Counted from the first letter of the stretch, positions 52,325 to 61,734 are shown. The stretch: DNA of 64,000 nucleotides from JBCCYM01 sp039190005 (GCA_039190005.1 JBCCYM010000001.1:1-64000); one strand, 5' to 3'. Notes: generated from the letters alone by a model not told the origin. A program made the numbers and translations.

Positions 52325-53560
52325 ATGGCAAAACAAACACAAAAACAAGATTTATTAGTTGGTGTGGATATTGGCACCTCAAAAATTGTCGTGATTGTCG
52401 GCGAAGTCATTGACGGCAATGTGCATGTGATCGGCATCGGTTCGCATCCCTCCACGGGGCTGAAACGCGGTGTGGTTGTCAATATTGAAACAACAGTGGC
52501 GGCGATTCAGAAAGCCTTGGAAGAAGCAGCGCTTATGGCCGGTTGTCAAATTCATTCGGCTTTTGCTGGTATTGCCGGTAGCCATATTCGTAGTTTTAAT
52601 TCAAATGGTATTGTCGCGATACAGGGTGGTGAGGTTTCTCAGGCCGATGTCAATCATGTGGTTGAAGCCGCCAAAGCGGTTGCCATTCCTGCTGATCAGA
52701 AAGTGCTGCATATTTTGCCGCAGGAATTCATTGTTGATGGTGAGCCTGGCATTAAAGATCCTGTCGGCATGTCCGGTGTGCGTTTGGAAGCCAAGGTACA
52801 TATTATTACTGGCGCGGTCAGTTCAGCGCAGAATATCATTAAATGTGTCCGCCGTTGCAATATTGACGCCAGTGATATTATTCTTGAGCCTTTGGCCTCC
52901 AGTTACGCGGTATTAACCGAAGATGAAAAAGAATTGGGTGTGGCGCTGATTGATATCGGTTGCGGTACCACCGATTTAGCCGTTTTTACCAAAAATGCCA
53001 TTCGCCACAGCGCGGTTATTCCTATTGCCGGTCAACAAGTCACCAATGATATTGCCATTGCCCTGCGCACACCGGCAAAATACGCTGAGAAAATCAAGTT
53101 ACAGCATGGTTGTGCCTTGTTGGATATGGTCAGCGCCAACGATATTTTTGAAGTCCCCGGTGTTGGTCACCGCAATGGTCAGAAAATAGCGCGGCAGACT
53201 TTAGCCGAGGTGTGTGGCCCACGCTATGAAGAACTGTTTGAGTTGGTCAAGAAAGAAATGCGGCGCGCGGGGATTGAAGATTTGATCCCAGCTGGTATTG
53301 TATTGACTGGTGGTGGTTCAAAAATTGAGGGTGGTGTTGAGCTGGCAGAGAAAGTGTTTCGCGCGCCGGTACGCGTTGGGGTGCCGGAATCTGTTACCGG
53401 TTTGGCTGATGTGGTCAGAAACCCGATTTACGCCACGGGCATCGGTTTATTACGTTACGCGCACGAGCAGTATGTGCAGGGTAATACACCTAAATTACAT
53501 AAAAATATTGGTTTACGGTCGATTTTCGGTCGTATGAGAGGTTGGTTTAAAATTTTTTAG
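52325..53560 (+). CDS. ftsA: Cell division protein FtsA
   Basis: 411 residues, actin fold. LLVGVDIGTSKIVVIVGEVI (phosphate 1), ALIDIGCGTTDLAVF (phosphate 2), GIVLTGGGSKIEGGVELAEK (adenosine). The C-terminal amphipathic membrane helix is GRMRGWFKIF. It anchors FtsZ polymers to the membrane and activates septal synthesis. Confidence 0.96.
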   Translation: MAKQTQKQDLLVGVDIGTSKIVVIVGEVIDGNVHVIGIGSHPSTGLKRGVVVNIETTVAAIQKALEEAALMAGCQIHSAFAGIAGSHIRSFNSNGIVAIQGGEVSQADVNHVVEAAKAVAIPADQKVLHILPQEFIVDGEPGIKDPVGMSGVRLEAKVHIITGAVSSAQNIIKCVRRCNIDASDIILEPLASSYAVLTEDEKELGVALIDIGCGTTDLAVFTKNAIRHSAVIPIAGQQVTNDIAIALRTPAKYAEKIKLQHGCALLDMVSANDIFEVPGVGHRNGQKIARQTLAEVCGPRYEELFELVKKEMRRAGIEDLIPAGIVLTGGGSKIEGGVELAEKVFRAPVRVGVPESVTGLADVVRNPIYATGIGLLRYAHEQYVQGNTPKLHKNIGLRSIFGRMRGWFKIF

Positions 53561-53586
53561 AGTGAGATAGCTTCGGAGAAAATAAC

Positions 53587-54762
53587 ATGTTTGAACTAGT
53601 AGACACATATCCACAAAGCGCGGTAATCAAAGTAATTGGTGTTGGTGGCGGTGGTGGTAATGCCATACAACATATGGTGGAACAAACTATTGAAGGGGTA
53701 GAGTTTATTTGCGCTAATTCCGACGCGCAAGCCCTGAAAAACTCTATGAGTAAGATCAATTTGCAAATTGGGGGGGAATTAACCAAAGGATTGGGCGCCG
53801 GTGCCAATCCTCGTATTGGTCGACAGTCCGCTGAAGAAGATTATGAGCGTATTCGCGAAGTGCTTGATGGTGCCGATATGGTATTTATTACCGCGGGCAT
53901 GGGCGGTGGCACGGGCACAGGGGCCGCGCCGGTTGTCGCTGAAATTGCCAAGAATTTAGGGATATTGACGGTGGCCGTAGTCACAAGACCTTTTTCTTTT
54001 GAAGGGCGCGTGCGGGCTGAATTGGCCGAGAACGGTATTCAGGAATTAGCAAAATATGTCGATTCATTAATTACCATCCCCAATGATAAGCTTTTGACGG
54101 TTTTTGGTAAGCAAATTTCACTTTTAGACGCTTTCAAAGCGGCAAATAGCATACTATCCGGCGCGGTTCAGGGGATTGCTGAACTGATTACCCGCCCCGG
54201 CCTCATCAATGTTGACTTTGCTGATGTGCGCACTGTCATGTCCGAGATGGGGATGGCGATGATGGGTACCGGTGAAGCGGTTGGCGATGATCGCGCGAAA
54301 GTGTCCGCGGAAGCGGCGATTTCAAGTCCGCTTCTGGAAGACATCAATTTAACTGGCGCTCAAGGCGTGTTAGTCAATATTACCGCTGGTTTAAATATGT
54401 CGATAGGGGAATTTGAACAAGTGGGCGATGTGATCAAGAGCTTTATTTCTGATGATGCGACGGTGGTTGTCGGTACTGTTATCGATCCGAGTTTGGAAGA
54501 AAGTATGCGGGTGACAGTGGTAGTCACTGGTTTGGCGCAAACCATGCAGGGCCAGCATTTTAGTAATACTATTAGCAAGTCAAAGTCCGTGCATGTTGAT
54601 GGTTCCGTCGATTATGAGGCATTGGAAAAACCCACTATTTTAAGAAAACAGAAGGTCGAGCCGCCGCAACCCGTGGTTGCCGCGGTAGAGGATAATGGGC
54701 CGGTTGTGCAGGAACAAGAACTCGAATATTTGGATCTTCCGGCATTTTTACGTAAGAAATAG
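53587..54762 (+). CDS. ftsZ: Cell division GTPase FtsZ
   Basis: 391 residues. Tubulin fold with KVIGVGGGGGNAIQHMV, the GTP-binding GMGGGTGTGAAPVVAEIA and the T7 loop region NVDFADVRTVM. The C-terminal conserved tail YLDLPAFLRKK, which binds FtsA/ZipA, is intact. GGAG site 5-8 nt upstream. Confidence 0.97.
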   Translation: MFELVDTYPQSAVIKVIGVGGGGGNAIQHMVEQTIEGVEFICANSDAQALKNSMSKINLQIGGELTKGLGAGANPRIGRQSAEEDYERIREVLDGADMVFITAGMGGGTGTGAAPVVAEIAKNLGILTVAVVTRPFSFEGRVRAELAENGIQELAKYVDSLITIPNDKLLTVFGKQISLLDAFKAANSILSGAVQGIAELITRPGLINVDFADVRTVMSEMGMAMMGTGEAVGDDRAKVSAEAAISSPLLEDINLTGAQGVLVNITAGLNMSIGEFEQVGDVIKSFISDDATVVVGTVIDPSLEESMRVTVVVTGLAQTMQGQHFSNTISKSKSVHVDGSVDYEALEKPTILRKQKVEPPQPVVAAVEDNGPVVQEQELEYLDLPAFLRKK

Positions 54763-54771
54763 CCACATAAC

Positions 54772-54800
54772 TTGCACTTCGGTTGATTTTTGCGTATTAT
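54772..54800 (+). promoter_or_regulatory. Putative lpxC promoter
   Basis: TTGCAC (54772-54777), 17-bp spacer, TATTAT (54795-54800), inside the 215-bp ftsZ-lpxC gap. E. coli lpxC also has a promoter of its own after ftsZ. Confidence 0.55.
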
Positions 54801-54814
54801 GCCACCCAATTGTC

Positions 54815-54828
54815 TTGATTTAGGTCAA
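54815..54828. promoter_or_regulatory. FNR/CRP-like palindrome before lpxC
   Basis: TTGATTTAGGTCAA, one base off the FNR consensus TTGATnnnnATCAA and embedded in TCTTGA-N6-TCAAGA. It lies 15 bp after the putative -10, so it would act as a repressor site if used. A chance match is possible. Confidence 0.25.
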
Positions 54829-54977
54829 GATAACGATAGAAAGAGGTGTGACTCTGTGTCTTTATGGCATTGCTATATGGGCTGTAGGACGCTTATATGA
54901 GAGCGCGCTTGATTTTTCAACGCTGAATCGGTCGAGATACTGTGTTGGCTGTTTTTGCGTGATTGTAGAGACAAAAA

Positions 54978-55895
54978 ATGGTAAAGCAACGAACTTTAAA
55001 GAACGTTATTAAGGCGGTAGGCGTAACGGTTCATAGTGGCGAACGCGCGGAAGTAACATTTTGTCCGGCGCCACCCAACACAGGCATTGTTTTTGAGCGG
55101 GTTGATTTAGAGCAACCGGTTGAAATTCCCGCCAATCATGAATTCATAAATAACACGGTATTAAATACAACCCTAATCAAGGATGGGGTTAAAATTTCGA
55201 CGGTTGAACATTTAATGTCGGCTTTGGCGGGTCTGGGAATTGATAATGTGCGTGTGCAGGTCAATACCAGTGAATTGCCCATTATGGATGGCAGTGCCGG
55301 GCCTTTTGTATTTTTATTACAGTCTGCCGGTATTGTTGAGCAGAATGTCGCTAAAAAATTTATTCGCATTAAAAAGCCCATCGTTTTCCGCGATGACAAC
55401 AAATTCATCAAACTGAAACCTCACAATGGTTTTAAAATATCGTTTAGACTCGAATATGACCATCCCGTTTTTCAGAACTCACCACAAATTGCCGAAATTG
55501 ACTTTTCTAAAACCAGTTATATTAAAGAAGTCAGTCGCGCGCGTACCTTTGGTTTTCTTGCCGATTATGAAAAAATTCGCCTTATGGGGCTCAGTAAAGG
55601 CGCAAGTCTTGATAACACCTTGGTTATTGGCGATTATCGGGTATTAAATCAGGATGGCCTGCGTTATGAAGATGAGTTTGTCAGACATAAGATTTTGGAC
55701 GCGATTGGTGATTTGTATTTGTGCGGCAGTCCCATCATCGGTTCGCTTGAATGTTGCAAATCCGGACACGCGATGAATAATCAGTTAGTACAAAAATTGA
55801 TTAATACAACAGGTGCCTGGGAATATGTCACCTATGAAGAAAAAGAAAGCGCGCCAGTCTCATTTCTGCATCCGGTGTTAACGCCTGCCAGTTAA
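54978..55895 (+). CDS. lpxC: UDP-3-O-acyl-GlcNAc deacetylase
   Basis: 305 residues, E. coli length. Zinc motif STVEHLMSALAGLGIDN, and FVRHKILDAIGDLYL with the catalytic HKxxD. It is the committed step of lipid A synthesis, using the UDP-GlcNAc pool made by GlmU/GlmS encoded upstream. Confidence 0.97.
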   Translation: MVKQRTLKNVIKAVGVTVHSGERAEVTFCPAPPNTGIVFERVDLEQPVEIPANHEFINNTVLNTTLIKDGVKISTVEHLMSALAGLGIDNVRVQVNTSELPIMDGSAGPFVFLLQSAGIVEQNVAKKFIRIKKPIVFRDDNKFIKLKPHNGFKISFRLEYDHPVFQNSPQIAEIDFSKTSYIKEVSRARTFGFLADYEKIRLMGLSKGASLDNTLVIGDYRVLNQDGLRYEDEFVRHKILDAIGDLYLCGSPIIGSLECCKSGHAMNNQLVQKLINTTGAWEYVTYEEKESAPVSFLHPVLTPAS

Positions 55896-55963
55896 GTCTA
55901 AATAAGCCTGCTTATCATCTCTGTTGTGAATCAATGAGGGATAAATAAAAGAGTTGGGGTAAA

Positions 55964-56773
55964 ATGAAATCTATTCAAAAACGGCTAATCGCATTTTTTT
56001 TCTATAATGTGATTGCTTTGATCGCAATGATTGCCTTTATAAGGCCGGCATCGGCTTTTTCGCTATGGGCGGATTATGGCATCGGTGGTATCAGTGGATT
56101 TCAACAAATTCCAAGAGGCGGTCAGCCGGGATCGAGCAGTCCCAATCGACCAACGTTTTCTGAATTGGGAGTGAAAAATCCAGGACTGCTTGAAGCTGGG
56201 GCGAGTGGCGGTTTTCTGTTGTTTAGATTGGACGCGATTTATCAACGGCTTTTCTTGAATGGCTCAGCGACTTTGAGTCAATCATTAGTCACGCATGGTA
56301 TTCCTTTCGAAGCTGGAACACATGTTAAGACCAATTCCTATTACGCTTTAACGCACTTGATCGCTAGTGTAACGGCATTACACGGCCAAAAATTTTCACT
56401 TCGACCGGGTGTTGGTTTGGAGCTGATGAATTTTAATTACAAGATCAGTTCGGATACGCAAAGCACTTCCAGGGGGTTTAGCCATTTAGCGCCTGAATTA
56501 AAAGTAAACTTTGATTATAACTTATCCGCCTACCTGCAATGGCGTAGCGCCGTACACGTTACCGTGCCGGGTTTGACACGTTTAGATAACTATGAAGCCA
56601 ATACCGGTATCGCTTATTTCCCGGTGACTAAAAGTTTCCCCGGCATTCAGCCGGCAATTTATATTAAGACCGGTTATCTGTATTTGAATTTCAAAGACAA
56701 ACAAACCATGCCTAATCATATGCGTATTACTTACGCGCCATTTGTGGCGGGTGGTTTAGCTTTGTATTTTTAG
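55964..56773 (+). CDS. Predicted outer-membrane beta-barrel protein
   Basis: 269 residues, signal peptide with cleavage near RPASA. The mature part alternates hydrophobic and polar residues in many strands and ends in aromatic GGLALYF, the usual C-terminal signal for insertion by BamA. No named family seen. Its 3' end overlaps the convergent glycosyltransferase gene by 18 bp. Location between lpxC and secA is not usual. Confidence 0.6.
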   Translation: MKSIQKRLIAFFFYNVIALIAMIAFIRPASAFSLWADYGIGGISGFQQIPRGGQPGSSSPNRPTFSELGVKNPGLLEAGASGGFLLFRLDAIYQRLFLNGSATLSQSLVTHGIPFEAGTHVKTNSYYALTHLIASVTALHGQKFSLRPGVGLELMNFNYKISSDTQSTSRGFSHLAPELKVNFDYNLSAYLQWRSAVHVTVPGLTRLDNYEANTGIAYFPVTKSFPGIQPAIYIKTGYLYLNFKDKQTMPNHMRITYAPFVAGGLALYF

Positions 56774-57658
56774 TTTGCTTTTTAGAAATTTGCTCAAATA
56801 ATTCCAATGGAATACATGCCGAGGCATGGTCTTTATCGCTAAATAGTACCATTTTCGCGCTGCTTTATAATGACCAGCTTTGTATTCATTTCTAAAAAAA
56901 GCAAGACAAAGACGGCTTTTATATTCTTTTTTATAAGGCATTAACGTTTCCGGAATAATCTCGGGATCAAACAGTTTATCGGCAATCACAAGGTCATAAC
57001 CGCCTTTTTCACCTAGTTTATAACGAAAACTATCGTCATGCATCATTCTTTTAACAATAGGGTTATCCAACATAACTGCCGGGTAGCAGGCCAATACTTG
57101 CGCCACAAAAACAGTATCCTCTCGTCCAACAATATCCGTGTAATACTGTATTTTGTCAAACACTTCTCGTCGCACAATACTTGTGCCACAGGGAATGGAT
57201 ACCTGCTTGCGTATAAAAGCAATAAAATTAGCCTCTTTATTATCAGAAAGTTTGGGTTGTTGTTTGGTTTTTACCCGACCATCTTGCCATACTGAAAAAT
57301 GATTTCCGGCAATAAGGTCTTTGTCCGGATAAGTTTCTATGGCTTGACGTAAAACATGTAAAGCTGATGGTGTAAGACAATCGTCAGCGTCAAGCGCGAA
57401 AATAAACGCGCCCTTAGCTTTGCTAACAGCAAAATTCCTGGCGGCGGCAGGGCCTTGATTGACCTGTTTATAATAGCTGATGATATCATTATACCGATTA
57501 AGGTAATCACGCATGACTTCATCTGTATTATCGGTTGAACCATCATTGACGACAATGATTTCGTAGTCGTCACCTTGTTGTTTTAAAATAGAATCAAGTG
57601 TTTTAGGCAGATAATCGGCGTAATTATAGGCGGGGATAACAAAACTGAATGTGATCAT
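56756..57658 (-). CDS. Family 2 glycosyltransferase
   Basis: 300 residues. GT-A motifs: FVIPAYNYADYLPKTLDSIL, EIIVVNDGSTDNTDEVM, and ALDADDCLTPSALHVLR (the metal-binding DxD). The C-terminal half is basic and aromatic without clear membrane helices. It probably adds a sugar to a surface polysaccharide or LPS; donor and acceptor unknown. Confidence 0.82.
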   Translation of the reverse strand: MITFSFVIPAYNYADYLPKTLDSILKQQGDDYEIIVVNDGSTDNTDEVMRDYLNRYNDIISYYKQVNQGPAAARNFAVSKAKGAFIFALDADDCLTPSALHVLRQAIETYPDKDLIAGNHFSVWQDGRVKTKQQPKLSDNKEANFIAFIRKQVSIPCGTSIVRREVFDKIQYYTDIVGREDTVFVAQVLACYPAVMLDNPIVKRMMHDDSFRYKLGEKGGYDLVIADKLFDPEIIPETLMPYKKEYKSRLCLAFFRNEYKAGHYKAARKWYYLAIKTMPRHVFHWNYLSKFLKSKLKIQS

Positions 57659-57718
57659 AATATTTTAAGGATAACTGTCGCGAATAAATATTAACTGTAG
57701 CAAATACCTATTAAGCGC

Positions 57719-58207
57719 TCAAGCGCCAATACCGCTTTTGCGATGTTGGCTGGCTGTTGCGACAAAATCCGATAAGGCTTTCTTCAATTGAGGATTGCTC
57801 ACACTTTTTGCCAGCTGTGTCAACGCTGAAATATTTTCCAAAGAGAGAGGCGATAACGCGCGAGATGGTGATGCTATGTCTGCGATGCTGTCCTTGAAAG
57901 GTGTCGCTGTGACCATGACATCAATGCCACTAAGTGCTGGATTGATTTGCTGTCGCCATTGCGCCAATAAATCGGAGCTTTGGTAGTGTAGTTTGCTTGC
58001 CCATGCCGGACTGTCTACGGCAATCACCAACCGATTGTTTTGCTGTGATACCGGTCGCGTGTGCGCGATTAACTGTTCATTATTGACGATGGATTGCCAT
58101 TGCTTATTCAGGTGGTCGAGTGTTTTAAGTTGATCCAATAGCGCTGTTAAGGCGCTGTTTTTATGCGGATGTTTAATTTGGTGAAATTTTTTGTAAGGTT
58201 TTGTCAT
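57719..58207 (-). CDS. dciA: DciA-like (DUF721) replicative helicase loader
   Basis: 162 residues. The DUF721/KH-like core is visible (LNKQWQSIVNNEQLIAHTRP, RLVIAVDSPAWASKLHYQSS, LLAQWRQQI), with a C-terminal extension (SPLSLENISALTQLAKSVSN). DciA loads DnaB in bacteria without DnaC/DnaI. The position between lpxC and secA, divergent from secA, is its usual one in gammaproteobacteria. Confidence 0.75.
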   Translation of the reverse strand: MTKPYKKFHQIKHPHKNSALTALLDQLKTLDHLNKQWQSIVNNEQLIAHTRPVSQQNNRLVIAVDSPAWASKLHYQSSDLLAQWRQQINPALSGIDVMVTATPFKDSIADIASPSRALSPLSLENISALTQLAKSVSNPQLKKALSDFVATASQHRKSGIGA

Positions 58208-58223
58208 ATTGCTAAGGATGGCA

Positions 58224-58252
58224 TTGCTATTAACATCAATAATGTGGATAAT
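58224..58252 (+). promoter_or_regulatory. Putative secA promoter
   Basis: TTGCTA (58224-58229), 17-bp spacer, GATAAT (58247-58252), 26 bp before secA in the dciA-secA divergent gap. No secM gene or arrest peptide is present upstream, so secA is not regulated in the E. coli manner. Confidence 0.55.
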
Positions 58253-58278
58253 AGCATAATTGAATAAAAGGTTTAATT

Positions 58279-60993
58279 ATGTTTCAGACAATATTTAAGA
58301 AGATTTTTGGCAGTCGTAATCAACGATTGATCAAAAAAATGAAAAAGACGGTCATCAAGATTAATCATCTTGAAGCGGAATTGACAAAACTCGATGATAC
58401 AGCTTTAAAAGCCAAAACTGATGCATTTCGTCAGCGCTATCAGCAGGGGAGCTCGCTTGATGAGTTATTAATTGAAACGTTTGCCGTTGTACGTGAAGTC
58501 AGTAAGCGCACTTTGGGTTTGCGGCATTTTGATGTCCAACTGATTGGTGGTATGGTGCTGCACCAGGGTAAAATTGATGAAATGCGTACCGGTGAAGGTA
58601 AAACGCTGATGGCGACACTGGCGGCCTATCTCAACGCCATTGCCGGTGAAGGGGTGCATATTGTTACAGTTAATGATTATTTAGCCCAGCGTGACGCGGA
58701 GTGGATGCGTCCTATTTATGAATTTTTAGGTTTGACGGTTGGTGTCAACTTGCCGAATATGAGTGCCGAAGACAAGCGCGAAGCGTATGCCGCTGATATT
58801 ACCTATGGTACCAATAATGAATTCGGCTTTGATTATTTGCGCGATAATATGGCATTTAGCTTAGCTGATAAAGTACAACGGACATTGAATTTTGCCATAG
58901 TCGATGAAGTGGACTCTATTTTAATTGATGAAGCGCGTACACCGTTAATTATTTCCGGTCCCAGCGATGATAGCTCGGATATGTATATTAAAATTAACGG
59001 TATCATTCCACAATTGACCAAACGGGAAGAAGAAGATGGCGACGGGGATTATTATCTCGAAGAAAAAAACCGCCAAGCGTTTTTAACGGAATCTGGTCAC
59101 GCGCGCGTTGAGGAACTGTTACGCAAAATTGGTTTATTAAGTGAGCATGGCAGTTTGTATGATTCGGAACATGTGACCCTGAATCATTATCTCAACGCTT
59201 CTTTACGAGCGCATACACTTTACCATCGTGATGTCGAGTATATTGTTAAGGATGGTGAGATTGTGATTGTTGATGAACATACTGGTCGTACAATGCCCGG
59301 TCGTCGCTGGTCTGAAGGCTTGCATCAGGCGGTTGAAGCCAAAGAAGGTGTGCCGATTAAGCAGGAAAATCAGACGCTGGCGAGTATTACTTTCCAGAAT
59401 TATTTCCGTTTATACCAAAAACTCTCAGGCATGACCGGTACTGCCGATACGGAGGCGTTTGAATTTCAGCAAATTTATGGTTTAGAAGTGGTGGTGATTC
59501 CCACCAATAAACCGATGATCCGTAAAGATCACCCCGATAAAATTTATTTAACCATGAAAGGCAAATTCGACGCGGTGATCGAGGATATCAAAGCCTGCCG
59601 TGAACGCGGTCAACCGGTGCTAGTGGGTACCGCGGCGATTGAGACGTCAGAATATTTATCGGCATTGCTGAAAAAAGAAAAAATCGATCACCAGGTATTG
59701 AATGCCAAGTTTCATCAAAAAGAAGCGAAAATTATTGCCGAAGCTGGTCGTCCGGGCGCGATTACCATAGCCACCAATATGGCCGGACGTGGTACCGATA
59801 TTGTGCTTGGCGGTAATCTGGAATCGGAAATCGCGGCTTTGGGCAAAACACCTGATCCGGCAAAAGTGGAGGCGATCAAAACGGCATGGCAAGCACGGCA
59901 TCAACAGGTGCTCGATGCCGGTGGTTTGGCGGTGGTTTGTAGTGAACGGCATGAGTCACGGCGGATTGATAATCAATTGCGTGGTCGTTCCGGACGTCAG
60001 GGGGATCCGGGCAGTTCGCGTTTTTATCTGTCTCTCGAAGATAATCTGATGCGTATTTTTGCCTCACCACGGGTGGCGGGTTTAATGCAGAAATTGGGTA
60101 TGAAAGAAAATGAAGCCATTGAACACAGTTGGTTAAACAAAGCCATTGAAAACGCGCAGCGTAAAGTCGAAGGGCATAATTTTGATATTCGTAAACAATT
60201 ACTTGAATACGATGATATTGCCAATGAGCAACGGCAGGTGATTTATCAGCAACGTAATAATCTCTTGGCTGAAGAGAGTATTGCCGATGATGTGAAAGAC
60301 ACCCGCGCGGAAGTTGTTGGCGGCTTGGTCAATAGTTATATTCCGTCTGGCAGCATTGAAGAACAATGGGATGTGAAAGGCTTGCAAGATAATTTGACCA
60401 ATGAATTTGGTTTACCAATCAATTTAGTTGAACGTGTCCATGCCGATAAGTCATTAAACCATGAAGACATTGAACAATTGATACGTACTGAACTGGAAAC
60501 AATTTATGCCGAGAAAGAAACCAAGGTTGGTGAAACGGGCATGCGACAGTTTGAGAAAGCAATCGCCTTACAAACGGTTGACAGTCATTGGCGTGATCAT
60601 CTCAGTGCCATGGATCATCTGCGTCAAGGTATCCATTTCCGTGGTTACGCGCAAAAAAATCCCAAGCAGGAATATAAGCGTGAAGCGTATCAACTGTTTA
60701 TAGCGATGCTGGAAGAGATCAAGTATGAAATGATCAAACTGCTCAGTATTGTGCAGATTCAACAGCAACAGGATGTTGATGCCATGGAAAATCAGCGCCG
60801 CGCCGCCACACCGTTGAATGTGACTTATGAACACGCTGAATTTGCCGAACAAGCCGCGGTTGCCGAACCAGATGAAGCAAACGCGCCGGAAAAACCACAA
60901 ACATTTCGTCGTGACATGCCGAAAGTCGGGCGCAACGATCCTTGTCCTTGTGGTTCGGGTAAAAAATATAAGCAGTGTCACGGTAAAGTATAA
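58279..60993 (+). CDS. secA: Protein translocase ATPase SecA
   Basis: 904 residues (E. coli 901). Walker A MRTGEGKTLMATLAAYLNA, VDEVDSILIDEARTPLIISG, IATNMAGRGTDIVLGGNLES and GRSGRQGDPGSSRFYLS are all present. The C-terminal zinc tail GRNDPCPCGSGKKYKQCHGK, which binds SecB and lipid, is complete. It powers export of the many signal-peptide proteins in this window. Confidence 0.98.
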   Translation: MFQTIFKKIFGSRNQRLIKKMKKTVIKINHLEAELTKLDDTALKAKTDAFRQRYQQGSSLDELLIETFAVVREVSKRTLGLRHFDVQLIGGMVLHQGKIDEMRTGEGKTLMATLAAYLNAIAGEGVHIVTVNDYLAQRDAEWMRPIYEFLGLTVGVNLPNMSAEDKREAYAADITYGTNNEFGFDYLRDNMAFSLADKVQRTLNFAIVDEVDSILIDEARTPLIISGPSDDSSDMYIKINGIIPQLTKREEEDGDGDYYLEEKNRQAFLTESGHARVEELLRKIGLLSEHGSLYDSEHVTLNHYLNASLRAHTLYHRDVEYIVKDGEIVIVDEHTGRTMPGRRWSEGLHQAVEAKEGVPIKQENQTLASITFQNYFRLYQKLSGMTGTADTEAFEFQQIYGLEVVVIPTNKPMIRKDHPDKIYLTMKGKFDAVIEDIKACRERGQPVLVGTAAIETSEYLSALLKKEKIDHQVLNAKFHQKEAKIIAEAGRPGAITIATNMAGRGTDIVLGGNLESEIAALGKTPDPAKVEAIKTAWQARHQQVLDAGGLAVVCSERHESRRIDNQLRGRSGRQGDPGSSRFYLSLEDNLMRIFASPRVAGLMQKLGMKENEAIEHSWLNKAIENAQRKVEGHNFDIRKQLLEYDDIANEQRQVIYQQRNNLLAEESIADDVKDTRAEVVGGLVNSYIPSGSIEEQWDVKGLQDNLTNEFGLPINLVERVHADKSLNHEDIEQLIRTELETIYAEKETKVGETGMRQFEKAIALQTVDSHWRDHLSAMDHLRQGIHFRGYAQKNPKQEYKREAYQLFIAMLEEIKYEMIKLLSIVQIQQQQDVDAMENQRRAATPLNVTYEHAEFAEQAAVAEPDEANAPEKPQTFRRDMPKVGRNDPCPCGSGKKYKQCHGKV

Positions 60994-61024
60994 GTGCTTT
61001 TTGTCATTGAGTGGGCGTTTTGAG

Positions 61025-61426
61025 ATGAAAGAAACCGTCTCAGCCTTGCAAGTGGTAATCGGCATTCTTATAAACGCTGAGCGTCAGGTGCTAATCGCGC
61101 GACGTCCTGAGCACAAGCCTTTCAGTGGTCTGTGGGAATTTCCCGGTGGTAAAATTGAAACAGGCGAGACAGCATTGCAGGCGCTAAAGCGTGAACTTGA
61201 TGAAGAGATTGGCATTAGTGTTATCCAAGCGTCACCATTGCTTCAGGTTTCCCATCGTTACGCGAAAAGAGATGTGCTGCTTGATGTTTGGCAAGTCGAT
61301 CAATACCGTGGTGACGTGACAGGCGCTGAAGGACAGGCTATACAGTGGTGCGCTATTGAAAAGCTGCGTGATTACAATTATCCTGAAGCCAGCGAAACAA
61401 TTATTGATTATTTGCAATCGAATTGA
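61025..61426 (+). CDS. mutT: 8-oxo-dGTP diphosphatase, MutT-like Nudix hydrolase
   Basis: 133 residues from ATG 61025 (MKETVSALQVVIGILINAER); a longer frame inside secA is not credible. The Nudix box is complete: GGKIETGETALQALKRELDE plus EIG. It removes oxidised dGTP. The secA-mutT pair is conserved in gammaproteobacteria. It is convergent with the small genes at 61482-61734. Confidence 0.9.
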   Translation: MKETVSALQVVIGILINAERQVLIARRPEHKPFSGLWEFPGGKIETGETALQALKRELDEEIGISVIQASPLLQVSHRYAKRDVLLDVWQVDQYRGDVTGAEGQAIQWCAIEKLRDYNYPEASETIIDYLQSN

Positions 61427-61481
61427 GTGACTTTATATGGTTAGGGCTTACAAACATATTTTTCTTTTCTAGCTTCATAGT

Positions 61482-61553
61482 TCAGTAATAATTTTCAGTC
61501 CTGAGTTTAATCAATCTAGCAAGCGCTTTGTCTTCTTTCTCAACACATTGCAT
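61482..61553 (-). pseudogene. Truncated ORF overlapping the VbhA-like gene
   Basis: ATG 61553 overlaps the end of the VbhA-like ORF by 14 nt and opens only 23 codons (MQCVEKEDKALARLIKLRTE, then NYY). The overlap is like that between antitoxin and toxin genes in one operon, so this may be the start of a lost partner. A related piece (FAKLINLRTEKLLLKYQKKQ) lies on the same strand at about 61770-61885. Very short; could be chance. Confidence 0.3.
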
Positions 61554-61734
61554 TGGCTAAAATTTCTGATTTTAAGCTTTCAACGGTTTTTTCACCGCTG
61601 ACAACCTTATCAAGGTTTCTACAAAATTCCTTATCAGGTTTCATCCCCGCAAAATCACAAATAGCTAATGCTTCCTGTATCCGTTCATGAAGTACTGGAT
61701 TAAAATTCTTACTAGTAACAGTATGATTTGACAT
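61540..61734 (-). CDS. VbhA-like small antitoxin-domain protein
   Basis: 64 residues. ERIQEALAICDFAGMKPDKE with VVSGEKTVESLKSEI follows the three-helix pattern of VbhA-type Fic antitoxins (AxA, Gly-x-x-P-D turn, G-E after the second helix). The SxxxEG inhibitory motif is absent: the aligned stretch AICDFAG has Ile for Ser and Ala for Glu. No Fic gene is adjacent; the one at 25 kb carries its own inhibitory helix. So it may be non-functional or have another partner. Weak ribosome site. Confidence 0.45.
   Translation of the reverse strand: MSNHTVTSKNFNPVLHERIQEALAICDFAGMKPDKEFCRNLDKVVSGEKTVESLKSEILANAMC

Noticed and set aside
55896..58278. secM arrest-peptide gene before secA
   Set aside because: The genes between lpxC and secA are a barrel protein, a glycosyltransferase and dciA; no short secreted ORF with an arrest motif precedes secA.
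60827..61024. N-terminal extension of mutT
   Set aside because: It overlaps the secA C-terminus in another frame; the Nudix protein begins normally at 61025.
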